Under the pieces are notes generated by a model. The model was not told the DNA's origin. It did no database searches and was given only the letters and a program-made list of their open reading frames with translations. Positions 1 to 7,548 of a stretch of 19,824 nucleotides of DNA are shown here, one piece after another. The position numbers and the translations under genes were made by a program. Origin of the DNA: Methanoregula sp. (lineage in GTDB: Archaea > Halobacteriota > Methanomicrobia > Methanomicrobiales > Methanospirillaceae); assembly GCA_023228295.1 (NCBI GenBank), contig JALOBP010000031.1:9709-29532 (forward strand), written 5' to 3'. Each line of letters starts with the position of its first letter. Within the stretch, counting starts at the first letter, position 1.

Positions 1-1679
1 TGATGCCACCTATATTTTTTCACAGGATAGAGTCCATTTTTAAACATTTCGATCTCATCTGGAGTAAATTTGCTTCTAAGAACCGGATCTAGTTGGATTT
101 CATCATAGAGTTTCTTACTTGCTTCTTCAAATTGTTTTGTCGAATCTTTCGTATAAGAAGCTGCATCAAGATACACATGACCTTTCTCTTCAAATTTCGC
201 GAACCCATCTACATCAAATGGAACATTGGTTTTTGGATGTGTTTTTCCTGCAAGATCCCCATTCCGAATTGCAATATACCTCTCCCCATCGATACTCTGC
301 AGGAAATATTTCATCTCCCCACTTTGATCCGGAATATGGACAACAAAGTACTTTCCGTTGAGTTCCGCAACATGGGTAACTTTACTCAGGTCAAAACCTT
401 TCAGTGCAGTTTTCTCTAACAGGATGGCAATCTTGGTCTCAGATAATCCCTTGCTCTTCAATACGTCAATGACATATGCCGGAAGTTTTGCCTTGGCAAC
501 ATTGTAGGTGATTTTCCCATTTCCGACAAGCGCAAGAAAATGGGTGGTGGCCCCGGTATGCGTCCCGACATATTTGATCAGTGCTGTTTCGACCTTTCCA
601 CCGGGAATGACCCCGATAGCATTCAGGACTGCATTGATATTATCACCATGCAGGTAATCGATATACGCATCGCGTGCACTACCGGCAGGTGTTAGCTCGC
701 TTATAAACTGGCCAATCTGGTAGTAAGTATTGTAGTCATGATTTTCTCCCGCCCACTCACCTTGGACAATTCCAAGCGACATTTCCCTGGCAATCTCATT
801 ATCATTCCAGGGAAGTGACCGGACGTAGTTATATTCCCAATATCTGCTGGAGTATCTTTCCAAATCACCAATCCAATCACCATCTGTATCCGGATCGGTA
901 AGATCGGTTCCGGTATGCCATTCAAAACCATCGGGTAACCAATCCCTGTCGGTATCTTCGTGCAATGGATCGGAGCCAAGATCCATGATTTCCAGATAAT
1001 CATCCAGCGTGTCATAATCGCTGTCCTTTCTTAAGGGATGGCTTCTTTGCCGGTAGTATGTGTGACCGTCCTTGCTGGTTACAATCCCAAAATACTCTTC
1101 ACTGTCATAAAGGCCATCATCATCCGAGTCCGCAGAATTTGGATCCGATGTCTGGAGACCCCCGAATTGTGTGAGAACCCCGTTGATTTCGACTTCATCC
1201 GGAAATTCATCGAGATCTGAATCCACTGCATCCATCACGACATTGACACTGGCAGTCTGCCCGTCGAACACTGTAACGTAGACGGTATTATCTTCATACA
1301 ATGATTTGGTGAATTTCACTTCATGCGAACCGACTGCGACGTCATTAACCGTTATTGGGGTAACCCCTTTGTGCACCCCGTCAACGTAAACATCTGCTCC
1401 CGCAGGCACAGATTCAAGATAAAGCAAACCGGTGGCCGGCACGAGATTGAGCGGGATAGTAGTCGTACCCGCTGTTACGGTAACCGGCTCTGTGATTGTA
1501 TGATATCCATCGAGTGTTGCAGTCAATATATGGCTACCGATGGCGAGATTGGAAATTGTTACAGGTGCCTGGCCTTTGGCTTGTCCGTCAATCGAAATTG
1601 AAGCCCCTGTCGGGTTGGAGACAACATACAGTGTTCCGGTCGTTGGGGAATCAGGGCCGGAGCCGGTTTTCGTGATTTC
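1..1679 (-). CDS. PEGA / Ca-binding-repeat surface protein with C-terminal pre-toxin and WHH-type nuclease toxin module (partial, no intact start)
   Basis: An open frame of 559 full codons runs from an in-frame TGA at 1680-1682 to the left edge. Numbering from that stop: two PEGA-like beta repeats (about 15-81 and 84-149, each with a GAxxxxDG core and a GSH turn); acidic DxDxDG-type calcium-binding repeats (about 150-275); a segment at 320-365 reading SELTPAGSARDAY...VIPGGK, resembling the pre-toxin linkers of polymorphic toxins; and from about 486 FDVDGFAKF, a 'SKFTPDEIEMFKNG' helix and YRWH at the very edge. That order matches the start of HNH/WHH nuclease toxin domains, which continue WHH...MQLV...H..GG; the rest lies outside the window and the last codon is incomplete (CA-, His or Gln). 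No ATG, GTG or TTG precedes the first PEGA repeat and no signal peptide is in frame, so the gene is 5'-damaged or an orphan cassette. The domain reading is by eye and no nuclease histidine set can be fully checked. Confidence 0.7.
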
Positions 1680-1825
1680 TCAGATCAGGGCCGGAAAAGT
1701 GCCCGGTGAAAAAGGGAGTGTATCGGGGATTAGTGCCGGGATCCTGGCTGCGGGACGAAGAGGAGAGGAGGGAAATTATGCGGTATCAGCGGTTCACGAT
1801 CATATTCGCAGTGCAGGAGAATAAA
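1680..1825 (-). other. Degenerate 5' region of the toxin-like gene
   Basis: The 146 bases between the aroD terminator and the open toxin frame hold no intact start. In minus orientation an ATG at 1801-1803 is followed after five codons by TGA. Beyond that a hydrophobic stretch resembling a signal peptide is scattered over three frames: YRIISLL in the frame of the ATG, LLFVPQPG in another, and PALIPDTLPFSPGTFPALI in the frame of the PEGA repeats, which then hits the TGA at 1680-1682. This would fit a signal-peptide region broken by indels and a nonsense change. It could also be chance in a proline-rich GC stretch. Confidence 0.35.
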
Positions 1826-1834
1826 CTAAAAAAA
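1826..1834 (-). terminator. Oligo-T terminator after aroD
   Basis: Directly after the aroD stop, the minus strand reads TTTTTTTAG, a run of seven T. Such runs terminate archaeal RNA polymerase without needing a hairpin. Confidence 0.5.
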
Positions 1835-2467
1835 TCACACGCCCAGAATCTTCATCAGCGCCACAAACTCCGCAACCGAGTACTGCCCGGCCGCGGTCGG
1901 TATGCCGGTGTGGCAGTACACGAACTCCGAGCCAAAGAGCGGCAGCATGGCCCGTGCGTGCCGGAACTCTCCGCCCATGACGCCCGTGCAGATCGGCTTG
2001 TGGGCGGCCTGCGTGAATGCAAGAAGTTCGAGCACGTCTTCATCGCCCTGCGGGGTGACGACGATCTTGGGGATATCGCCATAAACCCGGAGCTCGCGTT
2101 CCATCACAAAGAGAATATAGAGCGGCACCATCTGGCCTGAATGGTGGGAAGCGATGATCTTCTTTCCCGCGTCGCGGATTGCAGGGACGTGAACGGCAAA
2201 CTGCCGCTCGACATCGACATAGTCCGCGTACGGGAGGAGGGGGCTGATTTTTGCCATCCACTCTTCCGGCGTGCCGAAGAACTGCCCGCCTTCCTGGGCG
2301 GAGCGGAGCGTGATGATTATTGGGAGGCCGCCTGCCGCTTTCGCTTTCTTTACGATCTTTAAAAGATCCCCGTCATACAGGTCAATGCGGAGCTCGATTA
2401 CGTCGGCTCCCAGCTTCTTTGCTTTTCCGGCATGTGCAGGATCGGTGAGGGCGGCAACGATCTTCAT
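1835..2467 (-). CDS. aroD: 3-dehydroquinate dehydratase, type I
   Basis: Converts 3-dehydroquinate to 3-dehydroshikimate in the shikimate pathway for aromatic amino acids; cytosolic. The 210-residue protein has the type I (Schiff-base) pattern: MKIVAALTDP opening, ELRIDLYDGD on an early strand, IITLRSAQEGGQF, YVDVE, the catalytic-histidine segment KIIASHHSG, the lysine segment DIPKIVVTPQGDEDVLELLAF, and a C-terminal GQYSVAEF. Length is normal for archaeal AroD (about 210-230). The frame extends 31 codons upstream to an ATG at 2560, but that extension overlaps the divergent gene and resembles nothing; the ATG at 2465-2467 is chosen because the domain begins there. No strong Shine-Dalgarno is visible. 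Divergent from the membrane protein at 2552, with 84 bases between starts. No other shikimate gene is nearby. Confidence 0.93.
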   Translation of the reverse strand: MKIVAALTDPAHAGKAKKLGADVIELRIDLYDGDLLKIVKKAKAAGGLPIIITLRSAQEGGQFFGTPEEWMAKISPLLPYADYVDVERQFAVHVPAIRDAGKKIIASHHSGQMVPLYILFVMERELRVYGDIPKIVVTPQGDEDVLELLAFTQAAHKPICTGVMGGEFRHARAMLPLFGSEFVYCHTGIPTAAGQYSVAEFVALMKILGV

Positions 2468-2551
2468 GTATATCTGCGTTTGATGGCACCTGACAAAAAG
2501 ATACGCAAAAACTGCAACCAAAAACATCGGACGTATCGGGTTTAAGACCGT

Positions 2552-3121
2552 ATGGTACAAAAACAGTTCAGGAATATGATCAGCGCTTCCATCATCACCA
2601 GTTTCCTGGTCCGTCTCACCAGTGCCATCTCCAAGGGCATCATGTTCATCCTCGTGATACCCCTTGCCGTTGCGCTCTTCTTCGCCTTTGACATAATGTC
2701 AACCCTTGTCCTGATTGGTACAGCATTTGTCATCGAATACGGGGCAGCCCCGGTCGGTATCGGCCTTGGCCTCCCGCCGGTCTTTGTTCTTTTTGTGCTT
2801 GCCTGCGTAGCCTTGGGGGTCATCATCGCGCTCTTTGATCTTTTTGACTCTGTCAGCGATCATTCGGAGCGGGTCCGGTCATTCCTTGACCGGTCAAAGA
2901 AACGTGCTGATGAGTCCTGGATCCTCTCGCGGTACGGGGTTTACGGCCTGATCGTTGTTGTTCTGACCATCGGGTTTTTCTTCTGCCCGCCCATCGCATG
3001 GATCTGCGGCTGGGACCGGAACAGGTCGATCCTCTTCACCATGGCCGGCTACTGCATCATATCGGCAACCCTCATCATTGCTGCTCCCCACCTTATCGGT
3101 ATGATCCCGATGCCGGCCTGA
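2552..3121 (+). CDS. Integral membrane protein of unknown function
   Basis: A 189-residue protein with about five hydrophobic segments (roughly 10-30, 33-70, 75-98, 128-150 and 158-182). A charged loop of about 25 residues (FDSVSDHSERVRSFLDRSKKR) separates the first three from the last two. The architecture, an N-terminal hydrophobic block, a basic loop and then 'YGVYGLIVVVLTIGFFFCPP', resembles small multidrug-export-type membrane proteins, but no diagnostic motif lets me assign that family. Start ATG 2552 was chosen; an alternative in-frame ATG follows eight codons later. It ends five bases before the U32 gene, so the two are almost certainly co-transcribed. Confidence 0.75.
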   Translation: MVQKQFRNMISASIITSFLVRLTSAISKGIMFILVIPLAVALFFAFDIMSTLVLIGTAFVIEYGAAPVGIGLGLPPVFVLFVLACVALGVIIALFDLFDSVSDHSERVRSFLDRSKKRADESWILSRYGVYGLIVVVLTIGFFFCPPIAWICGWDRNRSILFTMAGYCIISATLIIAAPHLIGMIPMPA

Positions 3122-3126
3122 TCGCC

Positions 3127-5784
3127 ATGCCTGACACTACGTCCCAACGAGGAACCCTGCACCTCCCCGAGCTGCTCGCCCCGGCCGGGTCACCGGAGGC
3201 ATTCCGTGCAGCGGTTGCAGCGGGGGCCGATGCAATCTACTTAAGCGGGAAACACTTTGGGGCCCGTAAATTTGCCGCCAATTTTTCTGACGAAGAGATC
3301 AGGGAAGCGATCCTTTTTGCTCATTCCCACGGTGTCCGTGTCTATGTTACTGTCAATATCCTTATCCATGACCGGGAAATCTCCGGCGTTTTGGAATACC
3401 TCATCTGGCTCTATGAAAACGGTGTCGATGCGGTGCTTGTGCAGGATACCGGTATCGCGGCACTCGCCCACGAAATGGTGCCTGGCCTCACCCTCCATGC
3501 CTCTACCCAGATGACCATCCATAATGCTGCCGGCGTCCAGTGGGCAGCAGAACAGGGGTTCGCCCGGGTCGTGCTCGCCCGTGAACTTTCGCTCGAAGAA
3601 GTCCGCACGATTGCGGAGGAGACAAAGGATACTGGAGTCGGCCTCGAAGTCTTTATCCACGGGGCGCTTTGTTACGGTTACTCCGGCCAGTGCCTGCTCT
3701 CGTCCGTCATTGGCGGACGAAGCGGGAACCGGGGCATGTGTGCCCAGCCCTGCCGTAAACCGTGGACACTGGTTGCCGGTACTGCTGACGAGTACGGGAG
3801 GCCGGTGCGGATGCAGGACGTTCCGGCACGCGACCGGTATCTTCTCTCCCCAAAAGACCTCTGTACGTACCGCCACCTCGTGGAACTCGTGCAGTCACCG
3901 ATAGCTTCGCTTAAGATTGAGGGACGGATGAAATCCCCCGAATACGTGGCAATCGTTGTCGCCACGTACCGGCAGGCGCTCGACGCGATAGCCACTGGCA
4001 CGTGGATGCCATCCGATACGGCCGAGCAGGACCTCAGCCTCGCATTCAACCGGGAGTTCACGGATGGCTACCTCTTCGGTCACCGCCACGAGCGGCTCAT
4101 GGGAAGGGACGCTCCCGACAACCGGGGCCTCCGTATTGGGACAGTCATCCGCTTCGATGCAGCGCAGTTTCGGGCAATTATCCGGCCGGATGGCAAGTAT
4201 GTCCCGGAACCCGGTGATGGTCTCCTGATCGCCCACCCGGATGCCGGTGGCGAGACGGGATTTGCGCTCAATATCCGGCCGGTCCTCATGAACGGAGAGA
4301 TCCAGGTGCGGGTTCCCCGCCCGGTGCCGCCCGGATCAACGGTTTTCATTACCTCATCGCGGGAACTCGATGCCCGTGCACGACAGATCGCTGCAAAGAC
4401 CGGTCCGGGCCTGCACCATCCCCTCCCGGTGGACATGACGGCGGTGGTGAACTCCGAGGGATTACTGGTTGTCAGCGGCTCTGTTGAACGGCCCGACGGC
4501 CGGATTGTTCCCATCACCACCCGGCCGGAGGCGATCCTTGTACCGGCGGAATCCCGGCCTCTTTCGAGGGAGATGATCGCCCGGCAGCTGGAGAAGAGCG
4601 GCGGCACCCCGTTTGTGGTTCGTTCCCTCTTGCTTGATTATAACGGTACCCTCTTTGCTCCCCTTGCGGAGATCAACCGTCTGCGCCGGGAGTTTTTCAC
4701 AGCCACCACCGAACAGCTCGTGGACTCCTACTGTCCTGCCATACAAGAGGTTCAGCGGATCCAGCACCGCTGGAGGGTGGAAGCACCCCGGTACCCGACC
4801 CGGGCCCCGGACTCCGGGACCCCGACCGTTCCCGGCCCGCTCCGTCTCGGTCTCTATGCAGATACCACTGAGGGTGTACGCGAAGCCGCCGTTGCCGGCG
4901 TGGATATCATCTGTTTCGAGCCGTATGTTATCCACCCACCCAACTCCTGCGGACAGGGTGGGATCTTCATCTCCCCGCTCCCGCAACTTGAGGAGGCCCT
5001 GGCAATCTGCCATAACCACCGGACCGAACTCGTCTGGAAATTTCCAGGGATCACGCATGACCGGTACCTTCATGACATGACCCGCCTGCTCCCGGTGCTT
5101 GAAAATGCCGGCCTTGCCGGCTGCATGGTGGATAACCCGGGTACGGCACGGGCGGTACGGGCTGCCTGTCCCGCAATTCCCATCCTGGGATCCATGGGGC
5201 TCAACATCTTCAACCATGCTGCGGTTACTGCCGCGGCACCACTCTTCTCACGCGTAACCCTCTCTCCTGAACTCTCGCGGGACGATATCGCGCTCCTCCG
5301 CGCAAACCTTGCCGCGAGAAAGATCAGTACGGAGTGCGCCCTGGTCGTGCAGGGGACAACCGATGCGCTGGTATCCGCAGACTGCTTAAAGAAACTGCTG
5401 GCGCCCTGCGGGCGGCAGGAGATGGATACCAGCATATCCCGAAAATTCCTGGGAATCCGTGACGACAGCGGACAGGTCTACCCGGTCCGGGGCGCAGGCA
5501 CATGCAGCACACGTATCGGGAACTGTAGTGAACTCTGCCTGATAGAGTATCTCCCGGTCCTCCGTACACTCGGGATTGCTGAAATTGTCATCGATGCCCG
5601 TCACCGGCCACCAGCCTATATCCGAACCATCTGCCGGATTTACCGGAGTGCCGGGTCAGGTTCTTCCCCGCAGCCGGCAGACAGTCGCCGTTCTGGATTT
5701 ATCCCCTCCCTGAAAAACGAGATTGACCGGGTTGCACTCGGCGGAATCACGACCGGCCACTTCATCAGGGGGCTCAAGGAATAA
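3127..5784 (+). CDS. Peptidase U32 family protein (RlhA/TrhP-type RNA hydroxylation), long form
   Basis: An 885-residue U32 protein. The N-terminal catalytic half opens LPELLAPAGSPEAFRAAVAAGADAIYLS. It carries the U32 signature at residues 174-193 (E174-F176-G179-C182-G187-C189-S192), then RSGNRGMCAQPCR with C205 and C209. C182, C189, C205 and C209 match the four cysteines binding the iron-sulfur cluster in bacterial TrhP and RlhA, which use prephenate-derived chemistry to hydroxylate tRNA U34 and 23S rRNA C2501. Proteolysis is unlikely to be its role. The long middle and C-terminal parts match the long U32 form with an extra domain, including a late cysteine pattern (GNCSELC). The ATG at 3127 is chosen because the family's LPELLAPAGS start follows; the frame is open further upstream but overlaps the membrane-protein gene. 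RNA target here is unknown. Confidence 0.9.
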   Translation: MPDTTSQRGTLHLPELLAPAGSPEAFRAAVAAGADAIYLSGKHFGARKFAANFSDEEIREAILFAHSHGVRVYVTVNILIHDREISGVLEYLIWLYENGVDAVLVQDTGIAALAHEMVPGLTLHASTQMTIHNAAGVQWAAEQGFARVVLARELSLEEVRTIAEETKDTGVGLEVFIHGALCYGYSGQCLLSSVIGGRSGNRGMCAQPCRKPWTLVAGTADEYGRPVRMQDVPARDRYLLSPKDLCTYRHLVELVQSPIASLKIEGRMKSPEYVAIVVATYRQALDAIATGTWMPSDTAEQDLSLAFNREFTDGYLFGHRHERLMGRDAPDNRGLRIGTVIRFDAAQFRAIIRPDGKYVPEPGDGLLIAHPDAGGETGFALNIRPVLMNGEIQVRVPRPVPPGSTVFITSSRELDARARQIAAKTGPGLHHPLPVDMTAVVNSEGLLVVSGSVERPDGRIVPITTRPEAILVPAESRPLSREMIARQLEKSGGTPFVVRSLLLDYNGTLFAPLAEINRLRREFFTATTEQLVDSYCPAIQEVQRIQHRWRVEAPRYPTRAPDSGTPTVPGPLRLGLYADTTEGVREAAVAGVDIICFEPYVIHPPNSCGQGGIFISPLPQLEEALAICHNHRTELVWKFPGITHDRYLHDMTRLLPVLENAGLAGCMVDNPGTARAVRAACPAIPILGSMGLNIFNHAAVTAAAPLFSRVTLSPELSRDDIALLRANLAARKISTECALVVQGTTDALVSADCLKKLLAPCGRQEMDTSISRKFLGIRDDSGQVYPVRGAGTCSTRIGNCSELCLIEYLPVLRTLGIAEIVIDARHRPPAYIRTICRIYRSAGSGSSPQPADSRRSGFIPSLKNEIDRVALGGITTGHFIRGLKE

Positions 5785-5869
5785 CCGTACCAGAATATGG
5801 GAAAATTCATCATCGAACAGGCCGGATAAACCTAATCAGGAATTATTACAACGATTCCGGAGATTTACC

Positions 5870-6538
5870 ATGACATCGCCCCTGATTCTGGTCAACCTGA
5901 AAACATACAAGGAAGGGATGGGCAACCGTGCCCACATGATCGCCCAAGCTGCCCAGCAGGTCATGCAGGAGAGTGGTGTGACCATTGGTGTCGCACCGTC
6001 CTATATTGACCTTCACCCGCTCAGCCACCACTTCCCCATTCCGGTCTATGCCCAGCACGTTGATGGCTGCGAGCCCGGCGCCAATACCGGGCATGTCACG
6101 GTCGAGGCTATCCGCTCGGCCGGTGCAGCAGGTTCGCTGATCAACCACTCCGAGCGGCGCCTGACAATAGCCGAGATCGAAGCATCGATCCGTGGTCTCC
6201 AGGCCCAAAAGCTCATCGCGGTGGTCTGCTCAAATAACGAGATGACAAGCGCCGGTGCTGCGGCCCTCGGACCGGAATACGTGGCCATCGAACCGCCGGA
6301 ACTCATCGGGAGCGGGGTATCGGTCTCCAGGGCGAACCCGGATATTATCCGGCGCTCGGTTGCTGCAGTGCATGCGGTCAATCCGAAAGTAAAAGTCCTG
6401 ACCGGTGCTGGCATCCAGACAGGCGAGTGCGTCAAAATTGCCGTTGATCTCGGGACAGACGGCGTGCTCCTCGCGTCAAGCGTGGTAAAATCGAAAGAGC
6501 CGGCTGCCGTTCTCCGGGACCTGGTCTCAAAACTCTGA
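5870..6538 (+). CDS. tpiA: Triosephosphate isomerase, archaeal type
   Basis: Interconverts dihydroxyacetone phosphate and glyceraldehyde 3-phosphate. The 222-residue length is that of the compact archaeal enzyme, not the roughly 250-residue bacterial/eukaryotic one. Catalytic residues are visible: N9 and K11 in VNLKTYKEG, H93 in INHSERR, E141 in AIEPPELIGSG, and the phosphate-binding ends VLTGAGIQTG and DGVLLASSVVKS. The start at 5870 follows a CCGGAG Shine-Dalgarno-like element; the frame is open upstream but that part overlaps the U32 gene and is not protein-like. It lies 85 bases after the U32 gene on the same strand and supplies the enzyme missing from the sugar-phosphate cluster at 14926-19824. 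Confidence 0.96.
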   Translation: MTSPLILVNLKTYKEGMGNRAHMIAQAAQQVMQESGVTIGVAPSYIDLHPLSHHFPIPVYAQHVDGCEPGANTGHVTVEAIRSAGAAGSLINHSERRLTIAEIEASIRGLQAQKLIAVVCSNNEMTSAGAAALGPEYVAIEPPELIGSGVSVSRANPDIIRRSVAAVHAVNPKVKVLTGAGIQTGECVKIAVDLGTDGVLLASSVVKSKEPAAVLRDLVSKL

Positions 6539-6546
6539 TTTTTTTT
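6539..6546 (+). terminator. Oligo-T terminator after tpiA
   Basis: Eight consecutive T immediately follow the tpiA stop, a typical archaeal intrinsic termination signal. It lies between convergent genes. Confidence 0.55.
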
Positions 6547-6556
6547 AAACGGGGGA

Positions 6557-6658
6557 TTATTTGATAAAGAGATACCAAATCCCCACAATTGCCACGAATA
6601 AAACGATTCCAATTCCGATCACGGTCATGCTGCTGATTTCGGTAGATTCGTCTGCCAT
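6557..6658 (-). CDS. 33-residue single-span membrane protein
   Basis: Too short for most gene finders but well supported. ATG at 6656-6658, 33 codons, TAA at 6557-6559. The protein starts MADESTEISSM (polar, acidic) and continues with one hydrophobic helix (about residues 12-31, ending VGIWYLFIK) with a C-terminal lysine. Upstream there is a strong GGAGGAG Shine-Dalgarno (6670-6676) and a TATA-like TTTATATG at 6715-6722, about the right distance for a 35-nt leader. Predicted topology is a cytoplasmic-membrane anchor; the function is unknown. It could be a subunit or regulator of a membrane complex. Confidence 0.65.
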   Translation of the reverse strand: MADESTEISSMTVIGIGIVLFVAIVGIWYLFIK

Positions 6659-6676
6659 TTTTTTAAGTTCTCCTCC

Positions 6677-6691
6677 GTGACGGTATGTCAC
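6677..6691. repeat. Small inverted repeat in the leader of the 33-residue ORF
   Basis: GTGAC - GGTAT - GTCAC, five-base arms, ends one base before the Shine-Dalgarno (minus orientation). It could form a small RNA hairpin or be an operator. It is short enough to be chance. Confidence 0.3.
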
Positions 6692-6714
6692 AGTACGTAT
6701 CAATATTGCATCCA

Positions 6715-6722
6715 CATATAAA
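6715..6722 (-). promoter_or_regulatory. TATA-like box for the 33-residue ORF
   Basis: Minus-strand TTTATATG within an AT-rich stretch, about 57 bases before the ATG at 6658. Transcription would start near 6693, leaving a short leader that holds the hairpin and a GGAGG ribosome-binding site. Confidence 0.45.
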
Positions 6723-6773
6723 TAATTTCGCGCTGTGATAATGATAATTGCGCATAAAATACAGATTATTTTT

Positions 6774-6780
6774 AAAAAAA
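6774..6780 (-). terminator. Oligo-T terminator after the HTH-CBS gene
   Basis: The minus strand has seven T about 12 bases after the stop codon at 6793-6795. Confidence 0.45.
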
Positions 6781-6792
6781 GACAGGGAAATT

Positions 6793-7347
6793 TCAGACTA
6801 TCAGCGAGATGAGGTCGTGCTTGGTGATCACGCCTTTCACGGCCCGGCCTTCCACGACCAGTACTGCGTGGTTCTGCTGCAGGATATTGATGACCGTCTC
6901 GACATCCATATCCGGGGGGACTGTCGGGAACCCGGCTTCCATGAAATCCTTGACAAAGAAAAGATGGGTCCGGTGGAGGCGCTGCTGCTCGATGGCCTTG
7001 ACGATGACTGATTCGGAGATGCAGCCAACCGGAACACCCCGCTCAATGACCGGCAACTGGGAGATATTGTTCTTCTCGAAAATATCCACTGCCCGGCTGA
7101 TGGCATCCTGCGGCTGAACGGAGATGACCGGCATATGCATGATCTGGGCCGCCTGGATCTTCCGTGGTTCGGCGCTGTTGAGGACCGTCAGGATCTTGTT
7201 GAGCGTGCTGACCCTTGGATCCACGTTCCCGGCCTCGATCCGTGCAACCATGGACTGGCTGATACCGGCCTTACGGGCAAGTTCGGTCTGGCGCATGCCA
7301 AGCGCATCACGGCGCGACCGTAATTCTTCCGGAGTGGGGATATGCAT
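6793..7347 (-). CDS. HTH (XRE-type) transcriptional regulator with two CBS domains
   Basis: A 184-residue predicted DNA-binding regulator. Residues 5-60 form an XRE-type helix-turn-helix (RRDALGMRQTELARKAGISQ, then SMVARIEAGNVDPRVSTLNKIL). Residues about 68-122 and 128-184 are two CBS domains: 'MHMPVISVQPQDAISRAVDI...ISQLPVIERGVPVGCISESVIV' and 'FMEAGFPTVPPDMDVETVIN...HAVLVVEGRAVKGVITKHDLISLI'. A CBS pair usually binds adenine nucleotides, so a nucleotide- or SAM-sensing switch is plausible. This architecture is common in methanogens. Start ATG 7347 is the only one that keeps the whole HTH; no clear Shine-Dalgarno, so leaderless translation is possible. It is divergent from the ATP-grasp operon, so it may regulate it; that is inference only. 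Confidence 0.92.
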   Translation of the reverse strand: MHIPTPEELRSRRDALGMRQTELARKAGISQSMVARIEAGNVDPRVSTLNKILTVLNSAEPRKIQAAQIMHMPVISVQPQDAISRAVDIFEKNNISQLPVIERGVPVGCISESVIVKAIEQQRLHRTHLFFVKDFMEAGFPTVPPDMDVETVINILQQNHAVLVVEGRAVKGVITKHDLISLIV

Positions 7348-7424
7348 TGCTGATTACTGATGGTCATAAGAAAATATCAAGGTTATGGCAAATCCGTGCG
7401 CTGGCCCATTATCCGGACATTGCA

Positions 7425-7438
7425 CTCACGGGTGTGAG
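7425..7438. repeat. Inverted repeat CTCAC-GGGT-GTGAG
   Basis: Five-base perfect arms in the divergent intergenic region between the HTH-CBS regulator and the ATP-grasp operon. Possible operator; short. Confidence 0.25.
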
Positions 7439-7475
7439 CAGAATATTTCCCCGCCCGCTCATCACCGGCATGAGC

Positions 7476-7488
7476 GATAAATTATTTA
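7476..7488 (+). promoter_or_regulatory. TATA-like box of the ATP-grasp operon
   Basis: GATAAATTATTTA is the most AT-rich stretch in the 371-base divergent intergenic region 7348-7718. Transcription would start about 25 bases downstream, near 7510, just before the strong inverted repeat at 7516-7539. Confidence 0.4.
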
Positions 7489-7515
7489 GATGCACGCGAA
7501 TACAGCTCAATATGA

Positions 7516-7539
7516 TAATCCAATGATCCGATTGGATTA
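7516..7539. promoter_or_regulatory. Perfect 9-bp inverted repeat at the operon start (candidate operator or leader hairpin)
   Basis: TAATCCAAT and ATTGGATTA flank a six-base spacer (GATCCG). The arms match perfectly over nine bases. It lies just after the expected transcription start of the ATP-grasp operon and just before the small ORF at 7549. The position suits a repressor site; as RNA it would form an AU-rich hairpin. The binding protein is unknown; the divergent HTH-CBS regulator is one candidate. Confidence 0.5.
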
Positions 7540-7548
7540 GTGTTCTCT

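Noticed and set aside
1540..2362. Plus-strand ORFs across the toxin-like gene and aroD
   Set aside because: They are mirror frames of clearly coding minus-strand sequence; composition is not protein-like.
2468..2560. N-terminal extension of aroD (31 codons, hydrophobic)
   Set aside because: It overlaps the divergent membrane-protein start, and AroD proteins begin at the internal Met (MKIVAAL).
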